A DNA stretch of 64,000 nt from Rudaea sp. 3F27F6 (GCF_005503555.1 NZ_SCNG01000001.1:1-64000), one strand, 5' to 3'. Positions 54,493 through 63,848 are shown, numbered from the stretch's first letter. The notes: generated by a model not told the origin, from the sequence alone. Numbers and translations: made by a program.

Positions 54493-55176
54493 TCACGCAG
54501 CGTACTTCCATTGCAATCCGTGAGTCAGCGATCTGGGGCCATACACAAAATGCAGGACGCGGCGGCGGCCGGTGCCGTTCGCTTTGGACGAGGCATGCAG
54601 CAGCAAAGGACTCATGAGCCATATCGTTCCTTCATTCGCCAAGCATTCCCTCTGCTCGCCTGCGTTTCTGAGTTCAGCGATCACGGAAGGCATCACTCGG
54701 CCGTAACGATGAGAGCCGGGAATCACCCTCAACGGACCGTCCTCGCGGCCGCACGGGTCCAGGTGCAGCCGAACGGCAATCATCTGCTGAAGAATGTCGA
54801 TCGGCGCTTGCACGAAGAGCGTTCCGTCTTTTTCGGACCAACCGCCGAGGCTTGCGTCGTCCACTCGCCGCAGCACGGGAATGCTCAAATCCTGGTGAAA
54901 CGCCACGAGCCAATTCTGCGCGGGCGATTTCTCGAAATAAGTACACTGCACGGCGACGTAATCGGCCGGAATAAGCCGCGCAAGCGCAGGATGTCGTTGC
55001 AGTTCTTGCGCGAGCCCGGCGCACCAGGACGTCCCCAGCAAGCGGCGATTGCCCACCGACTCCGTCTGCTCGATTTGTGACGACAGGGATCGGCAGTCCG
55101 CGACAGTCAATACGTCCCGAAGGACGATCAATCCGTCCTTGGCAAACGCATCGAGCGCCGTTTCGCTCGGGATCAA
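54493..55176 (-). CDS. PhyH-family Fe(II)/2-oxoglutarate dioxygenase
   Basis: 227 residues of the phytanoyl-CoA dioxygenase family. It has the N-terminal pattern AFAKDGLIVLRDVLTVADC, metal ligands in FHQDLS (HxD) and the distal His in LLLHASSKANGTGRRRVLHF, with the Arg that would bind 2-oxoglutarate. The start appears to be TTG at 55176, whose last bases form the rsfS stop (TTGA); no Met occurs nearby. The substrate is unknown, since the family hydroxylates many small molecules. It is an insertion between rsfS and rlmH. Confidence 0.78.
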   Translation of the reverse strand: MIPSETALDAFAKDGLIVLRDVLTVADCRSLSSQIEQTESVGNRRLLGTSWCAGLAQELQRHPALARLIPADYVAVQCTYFEKSPAQNWLVAFHQDLSIPVLRRVDDASLGGWSEKDGTLFVQAPIDILQQMIAVRLHLDPCGREDGPLRVIPGSHRYGRVMPSVIAELRNAGEQRECLANEGTIWLMSPLLLHASSKANGTGRRRVLHFVYGPRSLTHGLQWKYAA

Positions 55177-55742
55177 CCTGCGATTGCTGTCATTTGCGGC
55201 ACGGCGTCACCGACGGTCCACAACCGCTCCAGTCCATAGAACTCGCGCACGCGCGGCAGCATGACATGGACGACGATGTCGCCGAGGTCGACGAGTACCC
55301 ATTCGGCCTCGCGCTGGCCTTCGACGCCGAGCGGCGGCATGCCGTCCTGCTTGGCGAACCTGACCACTTCGTCGGCCAGCGACTTGACGTGACGCGTCGA
55401 CGTCCCGCTTGCGACGATCAGCAGGTCGGCGATCGAGGTCTTGCCGCGCACGTCGATCTCCTGCACGTTCTGTGCTTTGAGATCATCGAGCGCAGTCAGC
55501 ACGCGCAAACGCAGGCGCTCGACCGGATCGTTGGGAATCTGAGGTTTTTTCGGCTTGGCCGCAGCGGCTTTTTTCAGCGCAGTCTTGGCCACCGGCTTCT
55601 TGGCGACGGCTTTCTTCGCCGGCTTGCTCGATGCCTTGGTGGCGGTCTTGGCTTTGGTCTTGGCGGCCGGCTTTGCGGCAGTCTTGCTGGCTGCGGGCTT
55701 GCGCGTGCGCGCAGCGGCTTTGGTTTTGGTCGTAGTAGGCAA
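55173..55742 (-). CDS. rsfS: Ribosome silencing factor RsfS with basic tail
   Basis: 189 residues. Residues 75-185 are RsfS, which blocks 50S-30S joining in starvation by binding uL14: QNVQEIDVRGKTSIADLLIV, ASGTSTRHVKSLADEV, AEWVLVDLGDIVVHVMLP and REFYGLERLW. Residues 1-70 are an Ala/Lys/Thr-rich low-complexity tail like that of DksA in this window, absent in most RsfS proteins. The start is a TTG at 55742 preceded by AAGGTGA at good spacing. It lies between nitronate monooxygenase and PhyH genes rather than directly between nadD and rlmH. Confidence 0.92.
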   Translation of the reverse strand: MPTTTKTKAAARTRKPAASKTAAKPAAKTKAKTATKASSKPAKKAVAKKPVAKTALKKAAAAKPKKPQIPNDPVERLRLRVLTALDDLKAQNVQEIDVRGKTSIADLLIVASGTSTRHVKSLADEVVRFAKQDGMPPLGVEGQREAEWVLVDLGDIVVHVMLPRVREFYGLERLWTVGDAVPQMTAIAG

Positions 55743-55841
55743 AAACGTATCACCTTGGGAAGAGGCACAGTCGGAGGGTCGGCTCCGCGCGGCCAGAATA
55801 TACGCCGATTTGACGACGAAGGAAGTGCCGAAACTGACCGT

Positions 55842-56918
55842 TCAGCCGAGCAGCGCCGCGCCCGCGCGAAGGACTGCCGCGGTTTCCCGCCCGAGCACGC
55901 CGACAAGTTCGGCGGCCGGCAAAGCCCGTGCCAGCGGCGCGTTCTGGCCAGCGAACAAGGCGAGCAGATCGGCTCGTTCGGCTTTCGCCGCGGCCCGGCG
56001 CAGCGGCGAGGTCAGGGCGTTTTGCACCGGATAAGGCGGCAGCTCGGCCTCATGCGCCTGCATCGCCTGCATAAACGGATTGACGATGCCGCGCGCGGGG
56101 CGCCCGGAATACGCACGCGTCAGCCGCGTGCTGTCGGCGCTCGCATGCATCACTGCGTGTTTCCAGGCCGGCGGCGCGCTCGATTCCGGGCAAGCAATGA
56201 ACGCGGTGCCGAGCTGCGCCGCCTGCGCGCCGAGCGTCAGCGCCGCGGCGATGCCCTGCCCGTCCATGATGCCGCCCGCGGCGATCACCGGCACGGCGAG
56301 CGCGGCGGCCATCTGCCGGTACAGCGCGAAGCCGCCGATCAGCGCGTCGTCGAACGGTACGAGAAAGGTGCCGCGATGCCCACCGGCTTCTGTCGCCTGC
56401 GCGCAGACCGCATCGGCACCGACTTCCACCCAGGCGCGGCCTTCAGCGAGCGTCGTCGCGGTGCCGATCACGAAGGTGCCGCGCGCATGCAGGCGCTCGA
56501 TCTGCTCGGCGGAAAGTATGCCGAAGGTGAAGCTCGCGACCGGCGGCGCGGCTTCGACGAGCACCTCGAATTGCGCGGGGAAATCCTGCCCCCACTGGCT
56601 CGGCAGCTCTTCGGCCACGCCAAGCTCGCGCCAGAACGGTGCCAGCCATTCGCGCGCACGAAGCACCTGAGCCTCGTCGACCTGCGGTGCGCCGAGCACG
56701 AACAGATTCACCGCGAACGGCCGTGTCGTACGCGAGCGCAGTTGCGCGATCTGCTCGCGCATCGCCGCGGGCGACAGAATCGCCGCGGCGAGACTGCCGA
56801 GCCCCTCGGCCTCGCAGACGGCAACGGCGAGATCGATCGTGCTGACGCCGTTCATCGGCCCTTGGATCAAAGGCAGGTCGATACCGAGGCGTTGGGTCAA
56901 TGACGTCTTGATGCTCAT
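55842..56918 (-). CDS. Nitronate monooxygenase-like FMN protein
   Basis: A 358-residue TIM barrel of the nitronate monooxygenase/2-nitropropane dioxygenase family. It has LGIDLPLIQGPMNGVSTIDL, FAVNLFVLG, VCAQATEAGGHRGTFLVPF with the catalytic His, VPVIAAGGIMDGQGIAAALT and LGAQAAQLGTAFIACPES for FMN phosphate. Likely oxidises propionate-3-nitronate or acts as an enone reductase. ATG 56918 gives MSIKTSLTQRLGIDLP. It is flanked by a repeat-rich spacer and by rsfS, as an insertion in the nadD-rsfS junction. Confidence 0.88.
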   Translation of the reverse strand: MSIKTSLTQRLGIDLPLIQGPMNGVSTIDLAVAVCEAEGLGSLAAAILSPAAMREQIAQLRSRTTRPFAVNLFVLGAPQVDEAQVLRAREWLAPFWRELGVAEELPSQWGQDFPAQFEVLVEAAPPVASFTFGILSAEQIERLHARGTFVIGTATTLAEGRAWVEVGADAVCAQATEAGGHRGTFLVPFDDALIGGFALYRQMAAALAVPVIAAGGIMDGQGIAAALTLGAQAAQLGTAFIACPESSAPPAWKHAVMHASADSTRLTRAYSGRPARGIVNPFMQAMQAHEAELPPYPVQNALTSPLRRAAAKAERADLLALFAGQNAPLARALPAAELVGVLGRETAAVLRAGAALLG

Positions 56919-57224
56919 TTCAAATCGATTGCGTTCGCTAACGAGAGAAGACATTCCATCGCGAAAGACGCGGAGAAACGCTGCAGAACATGATACTTCC
57001 TATCGTGCTTATCTCTTCGGCTATTGAACTGAGACGAACGAAAGATTGGACCGCAGAGAACGTACAGAACATGGAGACAGAAAACGATTGATGCCGAAGT
57101 TTTTCTCGGCGTTCTCCGTGATTGAAGCTCTTCTCTAGATTCAACTCAATCGATCGAACTCGCACGCGTTCGACAAACTCCTCACCGCATCGACATCACA
57201 TGATCTTGGCCGATGCAGCGGCTT
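56919..57224. other. A/T-richer repeat-bearing spacer
   Basis: No gene. The stretch is visibly less G+C-rich than its surroundings and carries repeated words such as CGCAGAGAACG (57052-57062) and the inverted form CGTTCTCCGTG (57110-57120), plus a related GACGCGGAGAAACG near 56969. This looks like a decayed dispersed repeat inserted between nadD and the nitronate monooxygenase gene. Confidence 0.55.
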
Positions 57225-57866
57225 CTATCGCTGCTGTCGATACGGCGCGAGGATGGCCGGATCGGCGAGCAGCGGTTCGGGCACGAGCCAGCGCGGCTCG
57301 CGGCCCGTGGCGAGCAGCGCGCGCACCTGGCTTGCGGAAATGTCGAGCGGAGTCACCGGAATACTGAGCACCTTGCCGGCCGGCGTATCTTGCAGCTCGC
57401 GCGGCGAACGCGCGCGACGCGGCACCGCCTCACCGACGAGTTCGCCCGACCACGGCTCCGTACGGCCCGGCCGCGTCAACATGACGATATGGGCGAGGCG
57501 GAATAACTGCCGCCATTCACGCCAAGTCGGCAGCGAACCGAACGCGTCGGCACCGACGAGCAGGATCAACGGCTGTGCTTCGCCGAATTCGGCGCGCAGG
57601 CCGCGCAGGGTATCGACCGTATAGGACGCGCCTTCGCGTCGCAGTTCGCGCGTATCGACGACGAGGCGCGATTGGCCGGCGAGCGAGCGTTCGAGCATAT
57701 CGACGCGTTGCGCCGCGCTCGCCAATGGCGCGGGCTTGTGCGGCGGCACGTGCGCGGGCATCAGCCTCACTTGCGCATCGAGCGCCTCTGCCGCCTCCCA
57801 GGCGACGCGCAGATGACCATTATGGACCGGATCGAAAGTGCCGCCGAGGATGGCTATTGGGAGCAT
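57225..57866 (-). CDS. nadD: Nicotinate-nucleotide adenylyltransferase
   Basis: A 213-residue enzyme making deamido-NAD from nicotinate mononucleotide and ATP. The nucleotidyltransferase motif is LPIAILGGTFDPVHNGHLRV, with VRLMPAHVPPHKP, LVGADAFGSLPTWREWRQLF and the C-terminal ISASQVRALLATGRE (SxTxxR variant). ATG 57866 gives the standard start. It follows holA but with a 136-base repeat-containing gap. Confidence 0.96.
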   Translation of the reverse strand: MLPIAILGGTFDPVHNGHLRVAWEAAEALDAQVRLMPAHVPPHKPAPLASAAQRVDMLERSLAGQSRLVVDTRELRREGASYTVDTLRGLRAEFGEAQPLILLVGADAFGSLPTWREWRQLFRLAHIVMLTRPGRTEPWSGELVGEAVPRRARSPRELQDTPAGKVLSIPVTPLDISASQVRALLATGREPRWLVPEPLLADPAILAPYRQQR

Positions 57867-57884
57867 GAGATCAGTAGCTTTTTT

Positions 57885-57984
57885 CCACGGATTACACGGA
57901 CGAACACGGATAGAGCGGAACAGATAGAACAAATGATCGGCTTCTATATTCCGCTTTATCCGTGTGCATCCGCGTAATCCGTGG
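57885..57984. repeat. 36-bp imperfect inverted repeat (CCACGGATTACACGGA type)
   Basis: The arms 57885-57920 and 57949-57984 are complementary at 32 of 36 positions around a 28-base centre. The arm begins CCACGGATTACACGGACGAA. It lies between holA and nadD. Words of this kind are dispersed intergenic repeats in several bacterial genomes, as far as I recall. Confidence 0.85.
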
Positions 57985-58002
57985 CCAAATCTTCTCTGAA
58001 AC

Positions 58003-59037
58003 CTAGCCGGCACGAACCAAACCCGCGCGCGGCTGCGCGATCGCGACGAGCAGGCGCTCGAATTCGACCCAGGCATCGCCGATGCCGCGGCCCTTGCCGA
58101 TGCGGTCGACGCGGCCGGCCTGGATCAGGCATGCGTCCCAATGCCCGCGGTCGGCGCGCGACAGCGCCTTCTTGTAGATCGCCTCGCGCGCGGGCCAGAT
58201 GCGTTCGGCCTTGAACGCGGCCGCGGGGTTGCCGCGCGCATTCGCCAGACGCGCGAGCAATTGCAATTGGTTGAGCATCCAGCCGAGCATCGCGACGACT
58301 TGTTCGCCTTCCGCGCGCAGTCCGGCGAGGATGCGCAGCGCGCGCGCGGAATCGCCGGCGAGCGCCGCATCGGCGAGCTTGAACACGTCATAGCGCGCGC
58401 TGTCGGCGACGAGATCTTCGAGCGTGGCCGCGTCGAGCGGCTTGATCTGATCGGGACCGCTGCCCTGCAATAGCGCGAGTTTGTCGATCTCCTGCGCCGC
58501 GGCAAGCAGATTGCCTTCGATGCGTTCGGCGAGCGCGTCGATCGCATCGCGCGTCGGCTTAAGGCCGCGCGTAGCCATGCGTTGCGCGATCCAGTCGGGT
58601 AGTTCGTTCGGTTTGAGCGGCCACATCGACACGAAGATGCCGGCTTTCTCGACCGCAGCGACCCAGCTCGTCTCGTGCGCCTTCGACCATTGTGTCGCGG
58701 TGATCAGCAGCACTGTGTCGGGCGGCGGGTTCGCGCAGTAGTCGATGATCGTCTGCGCGCCTTCCTTGCCGGGTTTGCCGGTCGGCACGCGCAGGTCGAT
58801 CAGCTTGCGCGTCGCGAACAGGCTCATCGCGCTTGCGCTCTGAGCCAGCGCGTTCCAGTCGAAGCCGGAGTCGGCGTCGAGCACTTCTCGCTCGCTGTAG
58901 CCGAGTTCGCGCGCACGTGCGCGCAACGCATCCGCGGCTTCGAGCAGGAGCAGGTGCTCCTCGCCCGCGAGCAGATAGACGGGCTTGAGCTCGCCCGTCG
59001 CGAGTTGCTTGCGCAGCGCCGGTAACGGTGTCGGCAT
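58003..59037 (-). CDS. holA: DNA polymerase III delta subunit
   Basis: A 344-residue clamp-loader subunit that opens the beta clamp. The N-terminal ATPase-like domain has LKPVYLLAGEEHLLLLEAAD and the degenerate sensor segments; the C-terminal collar domain has LAALLQ-type helices ending GDAWVEFERLLVAIAQ. The normal order lptE-holA-nadD is kept. The lptE stop lies 13 bases upstream of its ATG. Confidence 0.94.
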   Translation of the reverse strand: MPTPLPALRKQLATGELKPVYLLAGEEHLLLLEAADALRARARELGYSEREVLDADSGFDWNALAQSASAMSLFATRKLIDLRVPTGKPGKEGAQTIIDYCANPPPDTVLLITATQWSKAHETSWVAAVEKAGIFVSMWPLKPNELPDWIAQRMATRGLKPTRDAIDALAERIEGNLLAAAQEIDKLALLQGSGPDQIKPLDAATLEDLVADSARYDVFKLADAALAGDSARALRILAGLRAEGEQVVAMLGWMLNQLQLLARLANARGNPAAAFKAERIWPAREAIYKKALSRADRGHWDACLIQAGRVDRIGKGRGIGDAWVEFERLLVAIAQPRAGLVRAG

Positions 59038-59050
59038 TTTGTACGGGGAT

Positions 59051-59575
59051 TTACTGCGACAGGCGCCGTTCGACCGAATCGATCTTGCGCATCACGGCCT
59101 GGGCCATGTCGCGTTCCATTTCGCGGCGGATCACGTCCTGCTGAGCGCCCGTGCCGGCGGCCTGGGTCTGGTCGAAGGTGAAGCTGCGCGTTTGTTCGAT
59201 CGGCTGCTTTTCGAGCACGGTCTTGCCGGCCGAATCGACGATCTCGAGATCGACGTGGTAGATCATGTTGAACTCGTTCACGCGCGCATTGCCGCCGACC
59301 GAGCCGACCAGCGTCTGCACGCCGACGGCGGTCATGCGAATCTCGCCGACACCTTCGCCGGGCGCCGCGATCGTGGCGCCGGCGCGCTTCATCGCGTCTT
59401 CGACGCTGCGCCGGAGCTGCCCCGCCGGTTCGGAGCTGACCACCGCGACGCGCTGCATGCTCGGCGCGAGCTTGACCTCGCCGCGCAGATGGAAACCGCA
59501 GGCGGAAAGCAATGCGGCGGCGCAAAGCGGCAGCACCGCCTTGCCGAATCCCCAATTCCGAATTCCGAATCTCAT
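59051..59575 (-). CDS. lptE: LPS-assembly lipoprotein LptE
   Basis: A 174-residue outer-membrane lipoprotein that plugs the LptD barrel for LPS export. Lipobox LLSAC places the acylated Cys at residue 26, followed by GFHLRGEVKLAPSMQRVAVV, typical of LptE. The first 12 residues (MRFGIRNWGFGK) are encoded by degenerate GGGATTC-type repeat units, giving an unusual n-region with Trp and Phe. AGGA seven bases before the ATG is formed by the end of leuS. The leuS-lptE-holA order is conserved. Confidence 0.92.
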   Translation of the reverse strand: MRFGIRNWGFGKAVLPLCAAALLSACGFHLRGEVKLAPSMQRVAVVSSEPAGQLRRSVEDAMKRAGATIAAPGEGVGEIRMTAVGVQTLVGSVGGNARVNEFNMIYHVDLEIVDSAGKTVLEKQPIEQTRSFTFDQTQAAGTGAQQDVIRREMERDMAQAVMRKIDSVERRLSQ

Positions 59576-59579
59576 GGTT

Positions 59580-62297
59580 TCATCCTACGACAATATTCAC
59601 GATCTTGCCCGGCACGACGATGACCTTCTTCACCGTCTGCTCAGCGATGAACTTGATCACGCCGGCATCTGCCAGGGCGATTTTTTCGATTTCCTCGCGC
59701 GAGGCGCCGACCGCGGCCTCGATCTGTCCGCGCAGCTTGCCGTTGACCTGCACCGCGAGAGTCACCGCGTCCTTGGTCAGCGCCGACTCATCGATTGCAG
59801 GCCAGGCCACATCGATGATCGCCTGCTGCTGCCCGAGCGCAAGCCACAGCGCGTGCGAGATATGCGGCGTGATCGGATTGAGCAGCAGCACGATTGTCTC
59901 GAACGCCTCGTGGCGCACGGCGCGGCCCTGGTCCGACATATCGTCGAACTTGCCGAGCGCGTTGAGCAGCTCCATCAGTGCCGCAATCGCAGTGTTGAAC
60001 GACAGGCGGCGGCCGTAGTCGTCACCGACTTTGGCGATGGTTTCGTGGGTCTGCCGGCGCAGCGCCTTCTGCGCAGCGTTCAGCGCGCCCGCATCGACCA
60101 CGGGATGATCCGGCTGGGCGACGTGCGCATGCAGGTCGCGCCACAGGCGGCGCAGGAAGCGCGCCATGCCTTCGACGCCCGCCTCGTTCCACACCATCGA
60201 CTGCTCGGGCGGCGCGGCAAACATCGAGAACAGGCGCACCGTGTCGGCGCCGTACTTCGCCACCATGATCTGCGGATCGACGCCGTTGTTCTTCGACTTC
60301 GACATCTTCTCGATGCCGCCGATCGACACCGGCTTGCCGTCGCTCTTGAGTACCGCGCCGACGATGCGCGCTTTGTCGTCGCGCTGAATCTCGACGTCGG
60401 CCGGATTGATCCAGGTCTTCAAGCCGTCGGTCTCTTCGCGATAGAACGTCTCGGCGATGACCATGCCCTGACTGAGCTGATGCACGACCGGCTCATCGCT
60501 CGTGAGCATGCCCTCGTCGCGCATCAGCCGATGGTAGAAACGGAAATACAGCAAGTGCAGGATCGCGTGCTCGATGCCGCCGATATACATGTCGATCGGC
60601 AGCCAGTAGTTCGCGCGCTCGTCGACCTGCGTCGCCGCGCCGGGCGAGGTGTAGCGCGCGTAGTACCAGCTCGACTCCATGAAGGTGTCGAAGGTATCCG
60701 TCTCGCGCTCGGCCGGGCCGCCGCACTGCGGGCAGGTGGTCTTGCGCCAGCTCGGGTCGGCCTTGATCGGCGATTGCACGCCCATGAACTGCACGTCTTC
60801 GGGCAGCACGACCGGCAGTTGGTCTTCCGGCACCGGCACCGCGTCGCACTTGGGGCAATAGATGATCGGGATCGGGCAGCCCCAATAGCGCTGGCGCGAA
60901 ACGCCCCAGTCGCGCAGGCGGTAGTTGATGCGCCGCGTGCCCTTGCCTTCACGCTGCAACTTATCGGCGAGATAGTCGAAGGCTTCGCGGTAGTTCTTGC
61001 CGTCGAGTTCGCCCGAATTCACCACGGTGCCGTACTCAGTGTAGGCGCCCTCGGTGATGATGCGGTTTTCGAACTCTTCGACGATGCTCAGCGCGCTCGG
61101 CGCCTCGACCACATCGATCGCACGGCTCTGGCCGAGCGCGGCGGACATCGGATCCTGGTTGCCTTCGGCCTCGCGGCCGAGTTCGGTGATCGCGTCGCGC
61201 ACGGCGTCGCTGACGATCACCATCTTGATCAGCAAATCGTACTTGGTGGCGAATTCCCAATCGCGCTCGTCGTGCCCCGGCACGGCCATGACCGCACCGG
61301 TGCCGTAGCCCATGAGGACGAAATTCGCCGCCCAGATCGGCAGCTTCTCGCCGCTGATCGGATGGATCGCGTGCAAGCCCGTGTCGACGCCCTTCTTCTC
61401 CGCCGTCTCAACGACAGCCTCGGACGCGGCAACGTGGCGGCATTCCTCGATGAACGCGGCCAGTTCGGGATTGTGCTGCGCGGCCTTCAGCGCGAGCGGA
61501 TGCTCGGGCGCGATCGAAACGAAGCTGACACCCATCAGCGTGTCCGGCCGCGTGGTGAACACAGTCAGCGGCTCGCTCTCGCCGTCCACGCCGAACTGGA
61601 TTTCCAGACCTTCCGAGCGCCCGATCCAGTTGCGCTGCATCGTCTTGACCGCGTCGGGCCAGCCGGGCAGTTTGTCGAGGCCGTCGAGCAATTGGTCGGC
61701 GTAGTCGGTGATCTTGAGGAACCACTGCGGAATCTCGCGTCGCTCGACGAGCGCGCCCGTGCGCCAGCCGCGGCCGTCGATCACCTGCTCGTTGGCGAGC
61801 ACCGTCTGGTCGATCGGGTCCCAGTTCACCACCGAATTCTTGCGGTAGGCCAGTCCCTTCTTGAACAGACGCACGAACATGCGCTGCTCGTGCACGTAGT
61901 AATCCGGGCGGCAGGTGGCGAATTCGCGCGACCAGTCGATCGCATAGCCCATCGTCTGCAGCTGCGCGCGCATGTGGTCGATGTTGGCGTAGGTCCACTT
62001 CGCCGGCGCCGTCTTGTTCTTGATCGCCGCGTTCTCCGCGGGCAGGCCGAACGCGTCCCACCCCATCGGCTGCAGCACGTTCTTGCCGAGCATGCGCTGG
62101 TAGCGGCTGATCACATCGCCGATCGTGTAGTTGCGCACGTGGCCCATATGCAGCGCACCCGACGGGTACGGCAGCATCGACAGGCAGAAATACTTCTGCT
62201 TGTTCGGGTCTTCCTTAACTTCGAAAGCCTTGGTGTCGTTCCAGAATTTTTGCGCCGCGGCTTCGACGGCGGCGGGATCGTAGTGTTGTTCTTGCAT
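59580..62297 (-). CDS. leuS: Leucyl-tRNA synthetase
   Basis: A 905-residue class Ia synthetase. Motifs: [14 protein letters not shown] (HIGH), an editing domain with [20 protein letters not shown] and the [18 protein letters not shown] segment, a zinc-ribbon region (CPKCD, CPQCGG), and [16 protein letters not shown] (KMSKS). ATG 62297 gives [19 protein letters not shown], the family start. It is the first gene of the minus-strand run and has no obvious ribosome site. A perfect palindrome lies 64 bases upstream. Confidence 0.98.
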   Translation of the reverse strand: MQEQHYDPAAVEAAAQKFWNDTKAFEVKEDPNKQKYFCLSMLPYPSGALHMGHVRNYTIGDVISRYQRMLGKNVLQPMGWDAFGLPAENAAIKNKTAPAKWTYANIDHMRAQLQTMGYAIDWSREFATCRPDYYVHEQRMFVRLFKKGLAYRKNSVVNWDPIDQTVLANEQVIDGRGWRTGALVERREIPQWFLKITDYADQLLDGLDKLPGWPDAVKTMQRNWIGRSEGLEIQFGVDGESEPLTVFTTRPDTLMGVSFVSIAPEHPLALKAAQHNPELAAFIEECRHVAASEAVVETAEKKGVDTGLHAIHPISGEKLPIWAANFVLMGYGTGAVMAVPGHDERDWEFATKYDLLIKMVIVSDAVRDAITELGREAEGNQDPMSAALGQSRAIDVVEAPSALSIVEEFENRIITEGAYTEYGTVVNSGELDGKNYREAFDYLADKLQREGKGTRRINYRLRDWGVSRQRYWGCPIPIIYCPKCDAVPVPEDQLPVVLPEDVQFMGVQSPIKADPSWRKTTCPQCGGPAERETDTFDTFMESSWYYARYTSPGAATQVDERANYWLPIDMYIGGIEHAILHLLYFRFYHRLMRDEGMLTSDEPVVHQLSQGMVIAETFYREETDGLKTWINPADVEIQRDDKARIVGAVLKSDGKPVSIGGIEKMSKSKNNGVDPQIMVAKYGADTVRLFSMFAAPPEQSMVWNEAGVEGMARFLRRLWRDLHAHVAQPDHPVVDAGALNAAQKALRRQTHETIAKVGDDYGRRLSFNTAIAALMELLNALGKFDDMSDQGRAVRHEAFETIVLLLNPITPHISHALWLALGQQQAIIDVAWPAIDESALTKDAVTLAVQVNGKLRGQIEAAVGASREEIEKIALADAGVIKFIAEQTVKKVIVVPGKIVNIVVG

Positions 62298-62360
62298 GAT
62301 CGATCGGAAATGGCGCATCCGCGCGCCGTAGGCAGGTCGCGCAGGGTACCTTACGGGGGC

Positions 62361-62374
62361 GATTGGCGCCAATC
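62361..62374. promoter_or_regulatory. Perfect 14-bp palindrome upstream of leuS
   Basis: GATTGGCGCCAATC is self-complementary. On the minus strand its TTGGCG could serve as a -35 box with TACCCT 18 bases further, so it may overlap the leuS promoter. It lies in the 246-base divergent region between leuS and the amidohydrolase, which otherwise shows nothing. Confidence 0.35.
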
Positions 62375-62543
62375 CGCGGCGTCGGCGCAAGGCGAATCCG
62401 CTGCCCGCGCGAGCGGCGATACACGGGCGATTCCGCTACTGCGCCGAGCCACCGACGAGTGGCCGCAACCGTTTATGCGGCAGTGCGCATGGCTTCCCTC
62501 CTGGCCAATCGCTAGCATGCGGGTCCCTTAGCCGGAGATCGCC

Positions 62544-63848
62544 ATGCGTCTTAGTCTTGCCGTCGCCCTCGCCCTCGCCTTGACCCTCACCACCTCCGTG
62601 CACGCCGACGACAAGGCAGCGGCGACCGGACTGACGGCCATCCGCTGCGGGCACCTGCTCGACACCGACGCCGGCAAGCTGCTCGGCGCGACGACGATCG
62701 TCGTCGAGGGCACGCGGATCAAGGAGGTCAAGGCCGGCAGCGTCGACATTGCCGGTGCGGCCAAGGTCATCGACCTGCCGACCAGCACTTGCCTACCCGG
62801 CCTGATCGACAGCCATACCCACCTGACCTTCGAGACCAGCCCGACCGGCTACACCGACCAGTTCCGCTGGAACGTCGCCGACTACGCGATCCGCTCGACC
62901 GTCTACGCCAAGCGCACGCTTGAAGCGGGCTTCACCACTGTGCGCAACCTCGGCGACGGCAACGGCGAATCCGTCGCCCTGCGCAACGCGATCAACGCCG
63001 GCATCATCCCGGGTCCGCGCATCTTCACCGCGGCGCAGGCGATCGGCTCGACCGGCGGCCATGCCGACGGCACCGACGGCTACCGCAAAGACCTCGCCGG
63101 CGATCCCGGACCGAAAGTCGGCATCATCAACGGCACCGACGATGCGTGGAAAGCCGTGCGCCAGCACTACAAAGACGGCGCCGACGTAATCAAGATCATG
63201 CCGTCCGGCGGCGTGCTCGACGAGAGCAGCAGCGTCGACAACGCGCAGATGACGATCGAAGAGATCAAGGCCGTAGTCGCCGCGGCGCGCGACTACGGCT
63301 TCGTCGTCGGCGCGCATGCGCACGGCGCCGAGGCGATCCGGCGCGCGGTGCTCGGCGGCGTCGATTCGATCGAACACGGCACCTTCATGAACGACGAAGA
63401 CATGAAATTGATGAAGGAACACGGCACTTGGTACGTGCCGACGATCATCGCCGGCAAATACGTCGAGGAAAAAGCCGGCGTGCCGGGCTACTACCCGCCG
63501 CAAGTCGCCGCGAAGGCCAAACAGGTCGGCCCGATCATCCAGGCCACCGCGGGCAAGGCCTACAAGGCCGGCGTCAAGATCGCCTTCGGCACCGACGCCG
63601 CAGTGTATCCGCATGGTCAGAACGCAAAAGAGTTCAAATACATGGTCGACGCCGGCATGCCGCCGCTGTTCGTCATCCAGGCCGCGACCACCCATGCGGC
63701 GCAACTGCTGCGGCGCGAGAAGGACCTCGGCAGCATCGCCCCGGGCAAATTCGCCGACGTAATCGCAGTCGACGGCAACCCGCTCGACGACGTCACCGTG
63801 CTGCAGAAGGTCGGCTTCGTTATGAAGGCGGGGGAGCGCTACAAATAG
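62544..63848 (+). CDS. Exported amidohydrolase (Xaa-Pro dipeptidase/imidazolonepropionase-like)
   Basis: 434 residues with a signal peptide (LSLAVALALALTLTTSVHA). The amidohydrolase metal site is CLPGLIDSHTHLTFE, a probable carboxylated Lys is in ADVIKIMPSGGVLDE, His residues are in FVVGAHAHGAEAI and DSIEHGTFM, and the catalytic Asp is in VKIAFGTDAAVYPHG. Relatives of this type hydrolyse N-acyl or Xaa-Pro dipeptides outside the cytoplasm. GGAG precedes the ATG. It diverges from leuS and appears monocistronic. Confidence 0.87.
   Translation: MRLSLAVALALALTLTTSVHADDKAAATGLTAIRCGHLLDTDAGKLLGATTIVVEGTRIKEVKAGSVDIAGAAKVIDLPTSTCLPGLIDSHTHLTFETSPTGYTDQFRWNVADYAIRSTVYAKRTLEAGFTTVRNLGDGNGESVALRNAINAGIIPGPRIFTAAQAIGSTGGHADGTDGYRKDLAGDPGPKVGIINGTDDAWKAVRQHYKDGADVIKIMPSGGVLDESSSVDNAQMTIEEIKAVVAAARDYGFVVGAHAHGAEAIRRAVLGGVDSIEHGTFMNDEDMKLMKEHGTWYVPTIIAGKYVEEKAGVPGYYPPQVAAKAKQVGPIIQATAGKAYKAGVKIAFGTDAAVYPHGQNAKEFKYMVDAGMPPLFVIQAATTHAAQLLRREKDLGSIAPGKFADVIAVDGNPLDDVTVLQKVGFVMKAGERYK

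Noticed and set aside
59551-59582. TAGGAT box six bases before lptE as another leaderless promoter
   Set aside because: The same bases give an AGGA ribosome site at correct spacing and lie inside the end of leuS, so normal initiation in an operon is simpler.
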